From NCBI GenBank assembly GCA_947041945.1, contig CAMREV010000007.1, positions 1 to 37,373 of the forward strand: 37,373 nucleotides of DNA, read 5' to 3'. The position numbers were made by a program, and so were the translations under genes. Of this stretch, positions 18,792 to 29,239 are shown in pieces. This DNA is from an uncultured Mycoplasmataceae bacterium (GTDB lineage Bacteria; Bacillota_I; Bacilli_A; Mycoplasmatales; Mycoplasmoidaceae). Below the pieces are notes generated by a model, which worked only from the letters and a program-made list of their open reading frames with translations, was not told the origin of the DNA and searched no databases. The stretch's first letter is position 1; every line of letters begins with the position of its first letter.

Positions 18792-19406
18792 ATGACTAGC
18801 GAAATAATGAATGCATTATATTATATTTTCTTTGCGATTTTGATTATTGTTACTTTTGTTCTTTTATATTTTACAATCAGAACTTATAAAAATTCTGAAA
18901 GCGAGATTAACAGAAAATTAGGAAGAAAATCAAAAGACGAAGATGAAGAAACAGAAAGAAAAAACATTTTATTTAGAGAATCATTATTAAATGCTCTTGG
19001 AAGAATGAGTGAACATAAAATTGGTGCTTTAATTGCTGTTGAAAACAATGATGATTTATCATTTTATGAACAAAGTGGTTACCAAATTAATGGAACATTC
19101 TCACCAGAATTTGTTATGGCAATTTTTTCAAACAAAAAATCTGCATTACATGATGGTGCAATAATAATTAGAGATAGAAAAATAATTGCTATTTCAAGTT
19201 ATTTACCAATGACTAAAAATACAATTGATGTTAAATATGGTGCAAGACATAGAGCTGCAATAGGTTTAAGTGAAAAAACCGATGCACTTGTTTTTGTAGT
19301 TAGTGAAACAAACGGAAACATAAGCTATGCGCTTAATGGTCTTTTAAATGTTTTACCTAATAATAATAAAGAAAGAAATGAAGAATTAGATATAATACTT
19401 AGATAA
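18792..19406 (+). CDS. cdaM: Diadenylate cyclase CdaM (c-di-AMP synthase)
   Basis: A 204-residue protein with a single N-terminal transmembrane helix (about 8-28), a charged linker, and a DisA_N (DAC) domain. Catalytic motifs are ALHDGAIII (D120-G121-A122) and GARHRAAIGLSE (R-H-R about 152-154). It makes c-di-AMP from two ATP at the membrane. The single helix distinguishes it from CdaA (three helices) and matches mycoplasma CdaM. A TATAAA stretch (18774-18779) and AGGTT lie before the ATG, so it may have its own promoter after the tmRNA. mgtE follows 15 bp later, probably co-transcribed. Confidence 0.94.
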   Translation: MTSEIMNALYYIFFAILIIVTFVLLYFTIRTYKNSESEINRKLGRKSKDEDEETERKNILFRESLLNALGRMSEHKIGALIAVENNDDLSFYEQSGYQINGTFSPEFVMAIFSNKKSALHDGAIIIRDRKIIAISSYLPMTKNTIDVKYGARHRAAIGLSEKTDALVFVVSETNGNISYALNGLLNVLPNNNKERNEELDIILR

Positions 19407-19421
19407 TTTAAAGGGGGATTT

Positions 19422-20876
19422 ATGAAACAAGAAAAAAAAGAAATACTTTTTTTGTCAAAAATTATTTCCCAAAATTATACTCAAAAAAATACTCGTAATC
19501 TTAAAAAAGTAATCAGAAATAAGCCGATTAATATTTTAATCGAATCAATTGAAAACATAAATGATTTTGAAACACTAAACTTCTTTTTATTTTGTGCAAT
19601 TAAAATCAGACTTGGTGAAATTTTTATTTCATTATCATATGATAATAAAATGGAAGTTATTAGGAATGGTTCAAGCAAATTAATTAAAGAGATATTTGAT
19701 GATTTAGAAGCCGATGATTTATATGAAATTCTAAACAATCTTCCTAAAAAAGAATTCAAAAAAACCTTATTTATAATTTCATCTGAAGTTAGAAAAGAAT
19801 TTATTAAACTTTCAAGATATGAAGAAGGAGAAGTTGGTAGCATTATGAACTCTTCTTTTGTTGAGTTACATTGTGATCTAACTATTTCTAAAGCTGTAAA
19901 AGTAATTGAAGACAATAAAGAAGATCTTGAATTAAATGGTTTCATTTATGTTATTGATAGCGATAAGAAATTAGTAGGTAAAATTTATATTTATGACATT
20001 CTTTTAAGGAAAGAAAGAAATCTACAAATTAAAAAAATAATGAACAAAGCATTTGTTTCAATTAACAACCATGAAAAGATTGATAACTTATTAGTAATGT
20101 TTCAAAAATATGATTTAAAAGAAATACCAGTTGTTAACTCTGAAGATGTATTGCTTGGTTTCATTGATGACAGTGACGTTATTAGTGCCTTAAAAGAAGA
20201 AACAACAGAAGACATCTATAAAATGTACGGTATTAATGAATTAGATAAACCATATTCAAGAACAAGAGTTATTGATATTGTTAAATCAAGAATTTTATGA
20301 CTAATACTTTTAATGATTGCTTCAACATTCACTTCAATTGCATTAGAGCAATTACAAGAGTTGTCAAACAATTGAACAGGTGGTGCACTTTCAACATTAA
20401 TATTAGTTCCAATTATTCCAGTTATATCTGGAACATCAGGTAATGCTGGCTCGCAATCTGCTGCTTCCATTATTCGTGGTTTATCCATTGGTGATATTGG
20501 AATTAAAGAATATAAAAAAGTAGTTTATAAAGAATTTTTAGTTGCTTTAACTATTGGTGCTACATTAGCAATTGTTAACTTTTTAAGATTAATGATTTAT
20601 TATCAAATATTTCCAATTGATCTTACAAACAATCCAGGAATAAAATGAAATGGCGCAGAGTTTGCAGCAATTATTTCTTTAGGTATTTCAGCTGCATTAT
20701 TCATAGCAGTTTTACTTTCTAAATTTGTTGGTTCAATCCTTCCAATTATAGCAATTAAAGTTAAAATAGACCCAGCTTCAATGGCTTCACCATTATTAAC
20801 AACAATAATAGACACTATTACAATTTCGATTTTATTTTTATTAGGTTCTGGAATTATATTTGCATTAGTTCAATAA
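19422..20876 (+). CDS. mgtE: MgtE-type magnesium transporter
   Basis: A 484-residue protein in the MgtE order. An N-terminal helical domain (about 20-140) is followed by two CBS domains (about 140-270, starting VGSIMNSSFVEL and IKKIMNKAFVSI), a plug helix and five transmembrane helices. The membrane part carries the signature GTSGNAGSQSAASIIRGL. MgtE is a dimeric Mg2+ channel gated by Mg2+ in the cytosolic domains. Several TGA(Trp) codons fall in the membrane part. The ribosome site AAAGGGGG is the strongest in the window. It is likely translated from the cdaM transcript. Confidence 0.95.
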
Positions 20877-20963
20877 ATTGATTACTTAAAAAAATTATTA
20901 TTTCTCAAAAACAAAAAAATATTGTATTTATTTATGATATATTTAATAAGAAATAATAAAAAT

Positions 20964-21052
20964 GGATACTTACTCAAGTGGTTAAGAGGGCACCCTGCTA
21001 AGGTGTTAGGTCGGTCTCCGGCGCATGAGTTCGAATCTCATAGTATCCGCCA
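20964..21052 (+). tRNA. tRNA-Ser (anticodon GCT)
   Basis: An 89-base tRNA with encoded CCA. The 7-bp acceptor stem pairs GGATACT with AGTATCC and the discriminator is G. The anticodon loop CTGCTAA carries GCT, reading AGC/AGU. The long variable arm is typical of type II tRNASer and the T arm has GAGTTCGAATCTC. A strong terminator follows. Confidence 0.96.
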
Positions 21053-21061
21053 TTTTAAATA

Positions 21062-21095
21062 AAAAAAACACTTAACTTTAATTAAGTGTTTTTTT
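21062..21095 (+). terminator. Terminator after tRNA-Ser
   Basis: Perfect 14-bp arms (21062-21075 and 21082-21095) with A-run and T-run flanks, 9 bases after the tRNA end. Confidence 0.82.
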
Positions 21096-21135
21096 ATTTA
21101 TTTTTATTTATAATTATTTTACTAAAGGTTTTAAT

Positions 21136-23106
21136 ATGGAAAAAATAATAACAATAAAAACAGATAAAACCTTAAAAGGCGATCAACCAAATGCTGTTAA
21201 AAAACTAGTTGATAACTTTGTAAATAAAGGAATTAAAAAACAAGTTTTATTAGGTGCTACAGGAACAGGAAAAACTTTCACTGTTGCAAATGTTATAAGT
21301 CAATTAAATAAAAAAGCATTAGTATTAGCTCCTAACAAAACTTTAGCTGCTCAACTTTATATGGAATTAAAAGATTTATTTCCTGAAAACAGAGTTGAAT
21401 ATTTTGTATCTTATTTCGATTTCTACCAACCTGAAGCTTATGTAGTAAAAAGTGACACCTATATTGAAAAGACTTCTGTAACAAATTCAGAAATAGAATT
21501 ATTAAGAGTTTCAACATTTAACTCACTTGTAGAAAGAGAAGATGTAATTGTTGTTGCATCTGTTGCTGCAATATATGCTTCATCTTCACCTGAACAATTT
21601 AGACAAAATAGAATTATTATAAGTATTAAAGACAAAACAAAGTATACTGATCTTAAAAGAGAGCTTGTGAGATTGAATTATGAAAGAAATGATATTGATC
21701 AAAAACCAGGAACATTTAAAATTACCGGAGATGTTTTAGAAGTTTCACCACCATTTTCAAATGAATTTATTTATAGACTTTCTTTTTTTGGAGAAGATAT
21801 AGAAGAAATAGCTGAAATTGAACCTATTACTAAAAAAGTATTAAAAAAATATGATTTTTTTGTCTTGCCTGCAGCAAAAGAATATATTTCTGATGCAAAC
21901 AAATCAAAAGAATGATTATCAGCAATTAGAATGGAACTTAAAGAAAGAGTTGCATATTTTAAAGATAATAATAAACTAGTTGAAGCACAAAGAATAGAAG
22001 AAAGAACAAATCATGATATGGATGCTTTAGATGAGTTGGGATATTGTTCAGGAATTGAAAATTATTCAAGACACTTAGAATCAAGAAAAGAAGGCGAAAC
22101 ACCTTTCACACTTTTTAATTATTTTGGAGATGATTGAATACTTGTGGTTGATGAATCTCATTTGATGATTCCTCAAGTTCATGGAATGCACAACACTGAT
22201 AGATCAAGAAAAATGAATTTGATTGAGTATGGTTTTAGATTACCCTCTTCTGCTGATAATAGACCATTAAAGTTTGAAGAGTTTTATGAAAATTTAGATA
22301 AAGTTATTTATGTTTCTGCAACACCTAGTGAATGAGAAAAAGAAGATAGTTCAGACATTGTGGAGCAAATAGTTAGACCAACTGGTTTATTAGATCCTAT
22401 TATTAAAATTTTACCTAGTGAGAACCAAATCATAAAAGTTTTAGAGTTGATTAAAACAACTAGAACAAAAAATGAAAGAGTTTTAATTACTGTTTTAACT
22501 ATAAGAATGGCAGAAGAATTAACTGCATACTTAAAAGATAATAATGTTAAGTGTCAATTTCTTCATAACGAAATTAAAACAATGGAAAGACTTACTATTC
22601 TTAATCAATTAAGAAAGGGCATTTTTGATGTTGTAATTGGAATTAACCTTTTAAGAGAAGGTTTAGATTTACCTGAAGTTTCAACTGTAATAATTATTGA
22701 TGCAGACAAACAAGGGCTTTTTAGAAATACAAAATCATTAGTTCAAACAATTGGTAGAGCTTCTAGAAATGAAAATGGAATAGTTTATATGTTTGCAGAT
22801 AAAACAACTCCCGCAATGAAAGAAGCTATTGAAGAAACAAACAGAAGAAGAGCAATCCAAGAAGCGTTTAATAAAAAACACAATATTACACCTAAAACTA
22901 TTATTAGATCAATTGAGAACATTTCAAAAGATGATAACTTAATAATTGATTTTTCAAGAAGATCTAAAGATAGAAAGAAAACTCCTGCTGCCAAAAAACA
23001 ACTAATCAACAATTTAAAAATTCAAATGAAAAGTGCTGCAAAAAATCAAGAATATGAAAGAGCAGCATATTTAAGAGACTTAATCATTGAAGCTGAAAAT
23101 GAATAA
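21136..23106 (+). CDS. uvrB: Excinuclease ABC subunit B
   Basis: A 656-residue nucleotide-excision-repair helicase, read through TGA(Trp). Walker A is [13 protein letters not shown] (about 39-50). The beta-hairpin region has [15 protein letters not shown], the DEAD-type box is [11 protein letters not shown], and SATPSEWE follows. The C-terminal helicase motifs are [13 protein letters not shown] and [12 protein letters not shown]. The C-terminal UVR domain (about 620-655, QYERAA-like [12 protein letters not shown]) binds UvrC. UvrB verifies damage delivered by UvrA. It follows the tRNA terminator with a ribosome site AAAGG and has the ROK kinase gene 20 bp downstream. Confidence 0.98.
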
Positions 23107-23126
23107 ATTAATAATAAGGAAATAAT

Positions 23127-24062
23127 ATGAAAATACTATCAATTGATATAGGTGGAACAACAACTAAAATAGCAGTTATTTGTTCTGAAACTAAAAAGAT
23201 AATAGCAAAATATGAAGCTATAAAAACACAAAAAGGTAACTCATTAAAATGGTTATTTTACTATATAGATAATAATGTTAAAGAAACTTATAAAGTTATT
23301 TCTTTGTGTATCCCTGGATTTTATTCTAAAGAAAAACAAATGATTATATCTGCTTTTAATTTAGGCTACAAAAACTTTAAAGTAGTGAATGAATGTAAAA
23401 AATATTCTAACAAAAAAGTTTTTGTTACTAATGATGCTAATGCGGCATCTCTTGGTGAATTTTGAAAATCTAATTTAAAATACAACAATGCAATTTTTTA
23501 TATTTTGGGAACTGGTCTTGGTGGAGCAATAATTATTGATAAAAAAATATATGAAGGTTCTTTGGGCTTTGCAGGAGAATTTGGTCACGGTCCTTTCTAC
23601 AAAGATAAAGTTAAATGTAATTGTGGAAATGAACATTGTATTGAGCCAGTATCATCAGGTACAGGCATTACTAATAATTTAATTCTGAATGCAAAAAATA
23701 ATCCCAATTCAGAATTGGGAAAATTATATAAATCTGATCCAAAGAAGTTTTCAATTGAGAAAATTACTCCATTAATAAAAAAGAATGACAAACTTGTGAA
23801 CAAATCTTTAAGAGAATCTTTAACACCACTTGTTAACAATATAGTTGTTATGATATATGCACTTAACCCTGATGCTGTTTTCATTGGTGGAGGTCCTTCA
23901 AAATTAGGAGATGACTTAATAAATATAATTAAATCTATTTTAAAAGAGAACAAAAATCTTTCATTAATTGAAAAGACAAAAATTTTAATATCAAAACATG
24001 GTAATGATTCTGCATTATATGGTTGTGCATATAATGCATTAAGCAAAATGAATTCTTTTTAA
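23127..24062 (+). CDS. ROK family sugar kinase
   Basis: A 311-residue ROK protein, with TGA(Trp) at 23463 and one UGG Trp near residue 43. ATP-binding IDIGGTTTKIAV starts the protein, and TNDANAASLGEFW carries the catalytic Asp. LGTGLGGAIIID is the second phosphate loop. GFAGEFGHGPF and the zinc site CNCGNEHCIE follow. These fit glucokinase or N-acetylmannosamine kinase; the zinc motif is that of sugar kinases rather than repressors, and there is no N-terminal HTH. The exact sugar cannot be read from sequence. It starts 20 bp after uvrB with AAGGAA upstream. Confidence 0.92.
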
Positions 24063-24240
24063 ATATTGTTTTAATATAAAATATGTTATTATTATTATTG
24101 AGCATGTCAGCATATATGCATTAATAAACAACTATTTTATAACTAAAGTTTTGTAAGTAAGTTCGCTGAAGAAACTGAAAACATCAATATAAAATAACTT
24201 ATTAAGAGTTTATAATCTTTCCTTGCTTATAGGAGTAAAA
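24063..24240 (+). promoter_or_regulatory. Upstream region and possible mRNA leader of rpsD
   Basis: A 178-base non-coding stretch before rpsD. It has A/T-rich -10-like sequence near 24072-24100, a GCATATATGC palindrome near 24110, and possible pairing of TAAGTT near 24156 with AACTTA near 24196. AGGAG (24231-24235) is the ribosome site. S4 represses its own mRNA through leader structures in several bacteria, so a regulatory leader is plausible, but I cannot fit a known fold. Confidence 0.3.
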
Positions 24241-24849
24241 ATGTCAAGATATACAGGAAGTATACATAAAAAATCTAGAAGACTAGGTTTTTCACTTTTA
24301 GAAAATGATAGTGAATTTTCTAAAGGTAAAAAAAGAAAAAGCGCACCTGGACAACATGGTGCAAACATGAGAAAACTTTCAGGTTATGGTGAACAATTAC
24401 AAGAAAAGCAAAAAATGGCTTATCTTTATGGTTTAAATGACCGTCAATTTAGAAGATTATTTAAAATTGCACAAAGTATGAAAGGTCCACTTACATTAAA
24501 CTTATTTATTGTTCTTGAGAGTAGACTAGATAACATGATTTTTAGAATGGGTTTTGCCCCAACTAGAAGATCTGCAAGACAGATAGTTAATCATGGTCAT
24601 GTTTTAGTTAATGGTAAAAAATGTAACATTCCATCTAAAATTGTTGAACTAAATGATGAAATCTCAATAGCTGAAGCTTCAAAAAAACTTAAAGTTGTTG
24701 AAGATGGAGAAAAAAATACAAAATTCAATTTTGTTAATGTAGATTACAAAACAAAAAAAGGAAGTTACATTAGATTTCCAAATAGGGATGAACTTCCAGC
24801 TGATATAAATGAAGCTTATGTCGTAGAATGATACAAAAGACTGGTATAG
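24241..24849 (+). CDS. rpsD: 30S ribosomal protein S4
   Basis: A 202-residue primary 16S rRNA-binding protein of the small subunit. It starts MSRYTGSIHKKSRRLGFSL, has KKRKSAPGQHG and YGLNDRQFRRLF, and an S4 RNA-binding domain (RLDNMIFRMGFAPTRRSARQ, then NHGHVLVNGKKCNIPS). The frame reads TGA(Trp) at 24829 and ends VVEWYKRLV, matching the family's conserved VVEFYSR end; stopping at the TGA would remove it. I chose ATG 24241 with AGGAG upstream over a TTG at 24223. Confidence 0.97.
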
Positions 24850-24893
24850 TCATTTGTATTTTTTTTAAAATATATATAAAAAAAGGAATTATT

Positions 24894-25517
24894 ATGATCA
24901 AGTTTATCGACCACCCACTAATTAAAGACAAATTAACTAGAATGAGAAAATCAGAAACTCAGTCTACAAAGTTTAGAGATAACTTAACAGAGCTAACTCA
25001 ACTAATGGCTTATGAAGTAACAAGAGATTTTGAAGTTAACACAATTGAAATAGATACACCAATTTGTAAAACAAAAGGTTATAAGTTAAAAAACAATATA
25101 ACTATCATTCCAATTTTAAGAGCCGGCTTAGGAATGTCAGATGGTTTAAAATCATTAATTCCAACAGCATCAGTTGGTCATATTGGAATTTATAGAGATG
25201 AAGAAACTCTAGAAGCAAAGACATATTATTGTAAAATGCCAGTTAACATCAAAGAATCTATCACAATTGTTTTAGATCCAATGTTAGCAACTGGAAGTTC
25301 AGCAATTGCAGCAATTGATATTTTAAAAAAAGATTATAAACCATTAAAAATAATATTCTTATGTTTAGTTGCTTCTCCTGAGGGTGTTAAAAAGTTATCA
25401 GAAAAACATCCAGACATAGATATTTATGGAGCATCATTAGATGAAAAATTAGATGGTAATGGATATATTGTTCCGGGTCTTGGTGATGCTGGTGATAGAA
25501 TCTTTGGTACAAAATAA
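24894..25517 (+). CDS. upp: Uracil phosphoribosyltransferase
   Basis: A 207-residue pyrimidine-salvage enzyme forming UMP from uracil and PRPP. It has FIDHPLIKDKLTRMR at the start, PILRAGLGMSDG, the PRPP loop VLDPMLATGSSAIAA, and YIVPGLGDAGDRIFGTK at the end, all diagnostic. I chose ATG 24894 (MIKFIDHP) with AAAAGGA upstream; a longer reading from 24828 would run over the rpsD end and add residues not found in the family. It lies 44 bp after rpsD. Confidence 0.97.
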   Translation: MIKFIDHPLIKDKLTRMRKSETQSTKFRDNLTELTQLMAYEVTRDFEVNTIEIDTPICKTKGYKLKNNITIIPILRAGLGMSDGLKSLIPTASVGHIGIYRDEETLEAKTYYCKMPVNIKESITIVLDPMLATGSSAIAAIDILKKDYKPLKIIFLCLVASPEGVKKLSEKHPDIDIYGASLDEKLDGNGYIVPGLGDAGDRIFGTK

Positions 25518-25570
25518 TTTTTTTATATAAAAAATAAATTAATAGCACATTAAATAAGTATGGAGTCCAT

Positions 25571-26260
25571 ATGAATGATGTGTTATTATTTTTTTCTATA
25601 AAATATAATGGTGACTGAGAATTAATATTTGAAGCACTGGAAACTAAAGAAAAAATTCAAGTAAAAGACATAAATAATATAAAAAATAACTTTGCATATA
25701 AATACACAACGATAATAGATAACAATTATCCATCATTGTTAAAAGATGTTTATAAACCACCTTTTATTTTTTATTATGATGGCAATATAAATTTACTATC
25801 AAATAAATTAGTGACATTAATTGGCAATTGAAAAATAAGTGATCTATTATTGCTAGTTAAAAACAAGAGAGATATTACTTTTGTTTTAGAACACAATACA
25901 AATAATAAAAAGCTATCTCAAGAGATGATTTTAAAGAAGATTAACCATATTCTAATTTCAAATGTTGGACTTAAAAGAAATCAAGAAAATTCAATTCATA
26001 AATTAGTTATGTCTGAGTTTGTGGAAAAAAATGTTGAAATAGCATTTGATCAAATTCAAGATAGAATTCTAATGGGAATATCAAAAAATGCTATTATTAA
26101 ATATAAGAAAAACAACCTAAGTATCATGACAAGTTTAGAAATTGGAAAAATTGAAAGTAAAAGAATGTATTTCTTTAACAAATGTGATCAAAGAATTATT
26201 GCTAAGTTCCAATTAGAAGAAATTGAAAATATTTCTAAAATATTTTCAAATAAAAATTAA
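25571..26260 (+). CDS. Degenerate, truncated DprA/Smf-like protein
   Basis: A 229-residue frame with two TGA(Trp) codons. The stretch NNYPSLLKDVYKPPFIFYYD, then GNINLLSNKLVTLIGN, follows the DprA/Smf pattern 'YP..L..i.dPP..Ly.kGn..ll....iaiVGsR'. However, GNW stands where the GSR nucleotide/DNA motif should be. The following Rossmann part is short and hard to align; DprA is normally 280-370 residues. Its position directly before topA is that of dprA in Firmicutes. DprA loads RecA on incoming DNA in competent cells. Here the gene looks eroded or re-purposed rather than broken, since the frame is intact. The start has GGAG upstream. Confidence 0.65.
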
Positions 26261-26283
26261 ATTAATATAAATAATTTTTAGTC

Positions 26284-26289
26284 TATAAT
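26284..26289 (+). promoter_or_regulatory. -10 element for topA
   Basis: TATAAT between the DprA-like gene and topA. It ends only 5 bp before an in-frame ATG at 26295 and 32 bp before the ATG at 26322. This decides between a leaderless long form and the shorter form of TopA. Confidence 0.5.
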
Positions 26290-26321
26290 TTATTATGAAT
26301 AAATACAGAGAATGGAACAGC

Positions 26322-28463
26322 ATGAGTAAGAAACTTTTAATTATCGAATCTCCAAATAAGATTAAAACATTAACAAAATACATTGGTAGTGAGTTTGATA
26401 TTTTAGCAACAGTTGGTCATATTAGAGATTTAGCAAAATTTGGTATGGGTTTTGATACAACAACATTTGAACCAAAATGAGTTTTAATGAATGATAAAAA
26501 AGAAATCATTGATGACATTAAAAGTAAATCAAAGACAGCATCTGAAATATATATCGCAACCGATCCCGATAGAGAAGGAGAGGCAATTGCTTGACATATA
26601 TTTAATATTATTCCAAAAGAATTTCAAAAAAACTGTTACAGAATTACATTTAATGAAATTAGTCAAAAAGCTATATTAGAATCTTTTAAAAATAAAAGAG
26701 AAATTAATGAAAAATGAGTTCAATCTCAATTTGCTAGAAGAATAATTGATAGATTAATTGGTTTTAAATTATCACAATTAATGCAAAGTAAATTAAAAGC
26801 TGAATCAGCAGGAAGAGTTCAATCTGTAGCTTTAAAATTCATTGCCGATAGACAAAAGGAAATTGATGCTTTTGTTCCTATTCAATGATTCAACATTGAT
26901 ATAGCATTAAATTCAAAAATTCCTTTAGTTCTAAAAGAATTAAATAGCAAATATAATATTAAATCAAATTCTGAAATAAAAAAAACAGGATTTAATTTTT
27001 TCACTAGAAAAGAAGCTGAAGAAGTTTTCAATGAATTTGAGGAAGATTGTACATTAGATAATATTAGTGAACCTGCTTACCAAAAAAGTTCAAGTAAACC
27101 CCCATATAAAACATCTACAATGCAACAAGATGCAATAAATAAACTTAACATGAGTTCTAAGCAAACAACATCTATATCTCAAAAACTATATGAAGGTATT
27201 AATCTTAATGGAAGTCAAACAGCATTAATTTCATATCCAAGAACAGATAGTGTTAGACTTTCTGATGATTTTGTTAAAAGTAGTCTAAAATTTATTGAAA
27301 CTAAATATGGTAAAGAATATCTAGGAAATATTAAGCTTGGTAAGGCAACAAACAGCAATGTTCAAGATGCTCATGAGGCAATTAGACCTATTGATGTAAA
27401 TATCACTCCTGAAAGCATTAAAAATGACCTAGGAAAGAGAGAATGAGATCTTTACAACCTTATTTGAATTAGAACTGTAGCTAGTTTGATGGCAGATGCT
27501 AAATTTAAAAAAGTAACATTGAGTTTTTTTAATAACAAAAACTTATTTGAAGTGTCTTCAAGAGTTTGTGAATTTGCTGGTTTTAGATTAATTTATAAAT
27601 CAAGCGAAAAGGATGCTGATTTAATAATTAACATTGATGATTTCAAAATTGGATCTAAACATAAATTTATTAACCAAAATGAAGAAGAAAAAGGAATTTC
27701 TGAACACTTCACTTCTCCTCCTCCAAGATTTACACAAGCTTCATTAATTTCTGAACTTGAAAAAACTGGTGTTGGTAGACCATCTACATATAATACAATG
27801 GTAAACATTGTTGTAGATAGAGGATATTCTACTTTAGAAAATAAAACTTTCAATATTACAGATATTGGTAAAGCTGTTATTAAAGAATTAGATGGTTTCT
27901 TTAAAGGTGAAATTAATCCCAACTTTACAAGATCAATGGAAGAAAGACTTGACAACATTGCATCAGGAAATGAAGATTGAAGAGATTGATTAAAAGTTTT
28001 TTCTCCCGACTTTGATGTAAAAGTTAAATATGCTTGAGATAATATTGAAAAAGTTAAAGATGAAGAAGTTGGTAGAGATTGCCCCGTTTGTGGCAAACCA
28101 TTAGTATATAAAAAAGCAAGAAGAGGAAATAGTAGATTTATTGGTTGTTCTGGTTATCCTGATTGCAAACACTTAGAACCACTTGAGAAACCAAAAATTC
28201 TTGATGTTATTTGTCCTTTATGTAAGGAACATAATTTAATAGTTAGAAAAAATAAAAAAGGTAGTGAGTTTATTGCTTGTACTGGATTCCCAAAATGTCG
28301 TTATTTACTTTCTATGAAAGATTATGACTTACATATGAAAGATCACGCTGATAAACCATTTCCAATTATTGATTATACTAAAAAACCAAAAACAAAAGCT
28401 GCTACAAAAAAAACTACAACAAAAGAAGTAAAGCCAAAGGCAAAGAAAAAAGAAAGCAAGTAA
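26322..28463 (+). CDS. topA: DNA topoisomerase I
   Basis: A 713-residue type IA topoisomerase, split under the standard code by many TGA(Trp) codons. The Toprim domain starts KKLLIIESPNK and has IATDPDREGEAIAWHI. SAGRVQSVAL and the active-site SYPRTDS (Tyr about 305) follow. It relaxes negative supercoils. Two C-terminal zinc fingers (CPVCGKPL...CSGYPDC and CPLCKEHN...CTGFPKC) precede a K/T/A-rich tail of about 25 residues. I chose ATG 26322 because the N-terminus then matches the family. An in-frame ATG at 26295 would add MNKYREWNS, which contains a UGG codon that this genome otherwise avoids. A perfect terminator follows. Confidence 0.95.
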
Positions 28464-28477
28464 TTGCTTTCTTTTTT
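28446..28477 (+). terminator. Terminator after topA
   Basis: Perfect 14-bp arms (28446-28459 and 28464-28477), 4-base loop, T-run; overlaps the topA stop codon. Confidence 0.85.
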
Positions 28478-28487
28478 ACTTTTGTTT

Positions 28488-28509
28488 AAAATGTGACATC
28501 ACACATTTT
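28488..28509. repeat. Second hairpin downstream of topA
   Basis: AAAATGTG (28488-28495) pairs with CACATTTT (28502-28509) across a 6-base loop. Read in the plus direction it ends in a T-run and could be a back-up terminator. For the minus-strand sigma gene it lies about 90 bp past the stop. The remaining 28510-28598 shows nothing I can name. Confidence 0.5.
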
Positions 28510-28598
28510 TAAAAACTTATTGCTGCTTCATTTCTGACCTGACAAGTTTCATTATAAAAACTGTAATGTCATATATATTATAATATTTTATGAATATT

Positions 28599-29237
28599 TT
28601 AAATAATTTTATTTTCCACAATGTATATTTGAAATTTCTTTCTAAAACTGTCAAAGTACAAATAAGTTTTTTTATGAGGAATGTTAAGCTTCTCCGAAAT
28701 TTCTCTTAGATTATAATTTTTCAGTTTTAGTTTAATTATTTCTCTTATTGGGCTTTTAGGATTATTCAAACAGTACTTTTCTAAAAAGTCCTTTATTTGA
28801 TTCATCTTTCTTTCTGTTTCTGCTTTTTCAATATATTCTTCTTCTAAAGATTTTGTTGAACATGAATCAAGATTTTCAATTGGTTTTTGGTATTGATTCG
28901 TATTCATTCCTGCTTTATTTAAAACATTTTGTTTTTGTGTTAGAAATTTTTTTGCATATCTTCCTGCATTTGATTTTGTAACAATGTGAAGATACTGTAT
29001 TAATTTATAATTACGATTATTTATGTCAAATTTAATTATTGCTTCTTTAAAAGCATAAAAAATACTTGATAAATAGTCTCCTGATTCCAAGGGAATGTTA
29101 AAGTTTTTATAATAAATGTATTTTAAAAAACTTTTGTAAACAAAATTACCATATTCTTCTCATAATATTAGTAGTGATTCTTCATCATCATATTTTTGAA
29201 TCTTTTCTACTAAAGCAATTTCTTCTTCGAGTTGCAA
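28599..29237 (-). CDS. SigH-like alternative sigma factor
   Basis: A 212-residue protein. The first half (SLLILWEEYGNFVYKSFL, then ESGDYLSSIFYAFKEAIIKF) resembles sigma-70 region 2. The C-terminal part (IREIIKLKLKNYNLREISE, then KLNIPHKKTYLYFDSFRKKF) resembles the region 4 helix-turn-helix. Gene order cysS-rlmB-this gene equals the Bacillus order cysS-mrnC-rlmB-yacP-sigH, which supports a SigH-type assignment more than the weak sequence match does. I chose a TTG start at 29237 because AAAGGAG lies 5 bp before it and the frame has TGA(Trp) at 29160-29162; an ATG is not available nearby. It begins 2 bp after rlmB. Mycoplasmas carry few alternative sigma factors. Confidence 0.7.
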
Positions 29238-29239
29238 TA

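Noticed and set aside
19481-20815. Minus-strand frames opposite mgtE
   Set aside because: They lie antisense to conserved MgtE domains and show no recognisable protein.
24828-24893. Longer upp reading from 24828
   Set aside because: It overlaps the true end of rpsD and lacks family similarity; ATG 24894 has a proper ribosome site.
26295-26321. Nine extra residues at the TopA N-terminus (ATG 26295)
   Set aside because: They contain a UGG codon, sit 5 bp after a TATAAT and are not found in the family; kept only as a leaderless alternative.
27593-28096. 167-residue minus-strand frame opposite topA
   Set aside because: It overlaps the conserved topoisomerase and zinc-finger region; its serine/leucine-rich translation is typical of an antisense shadow.
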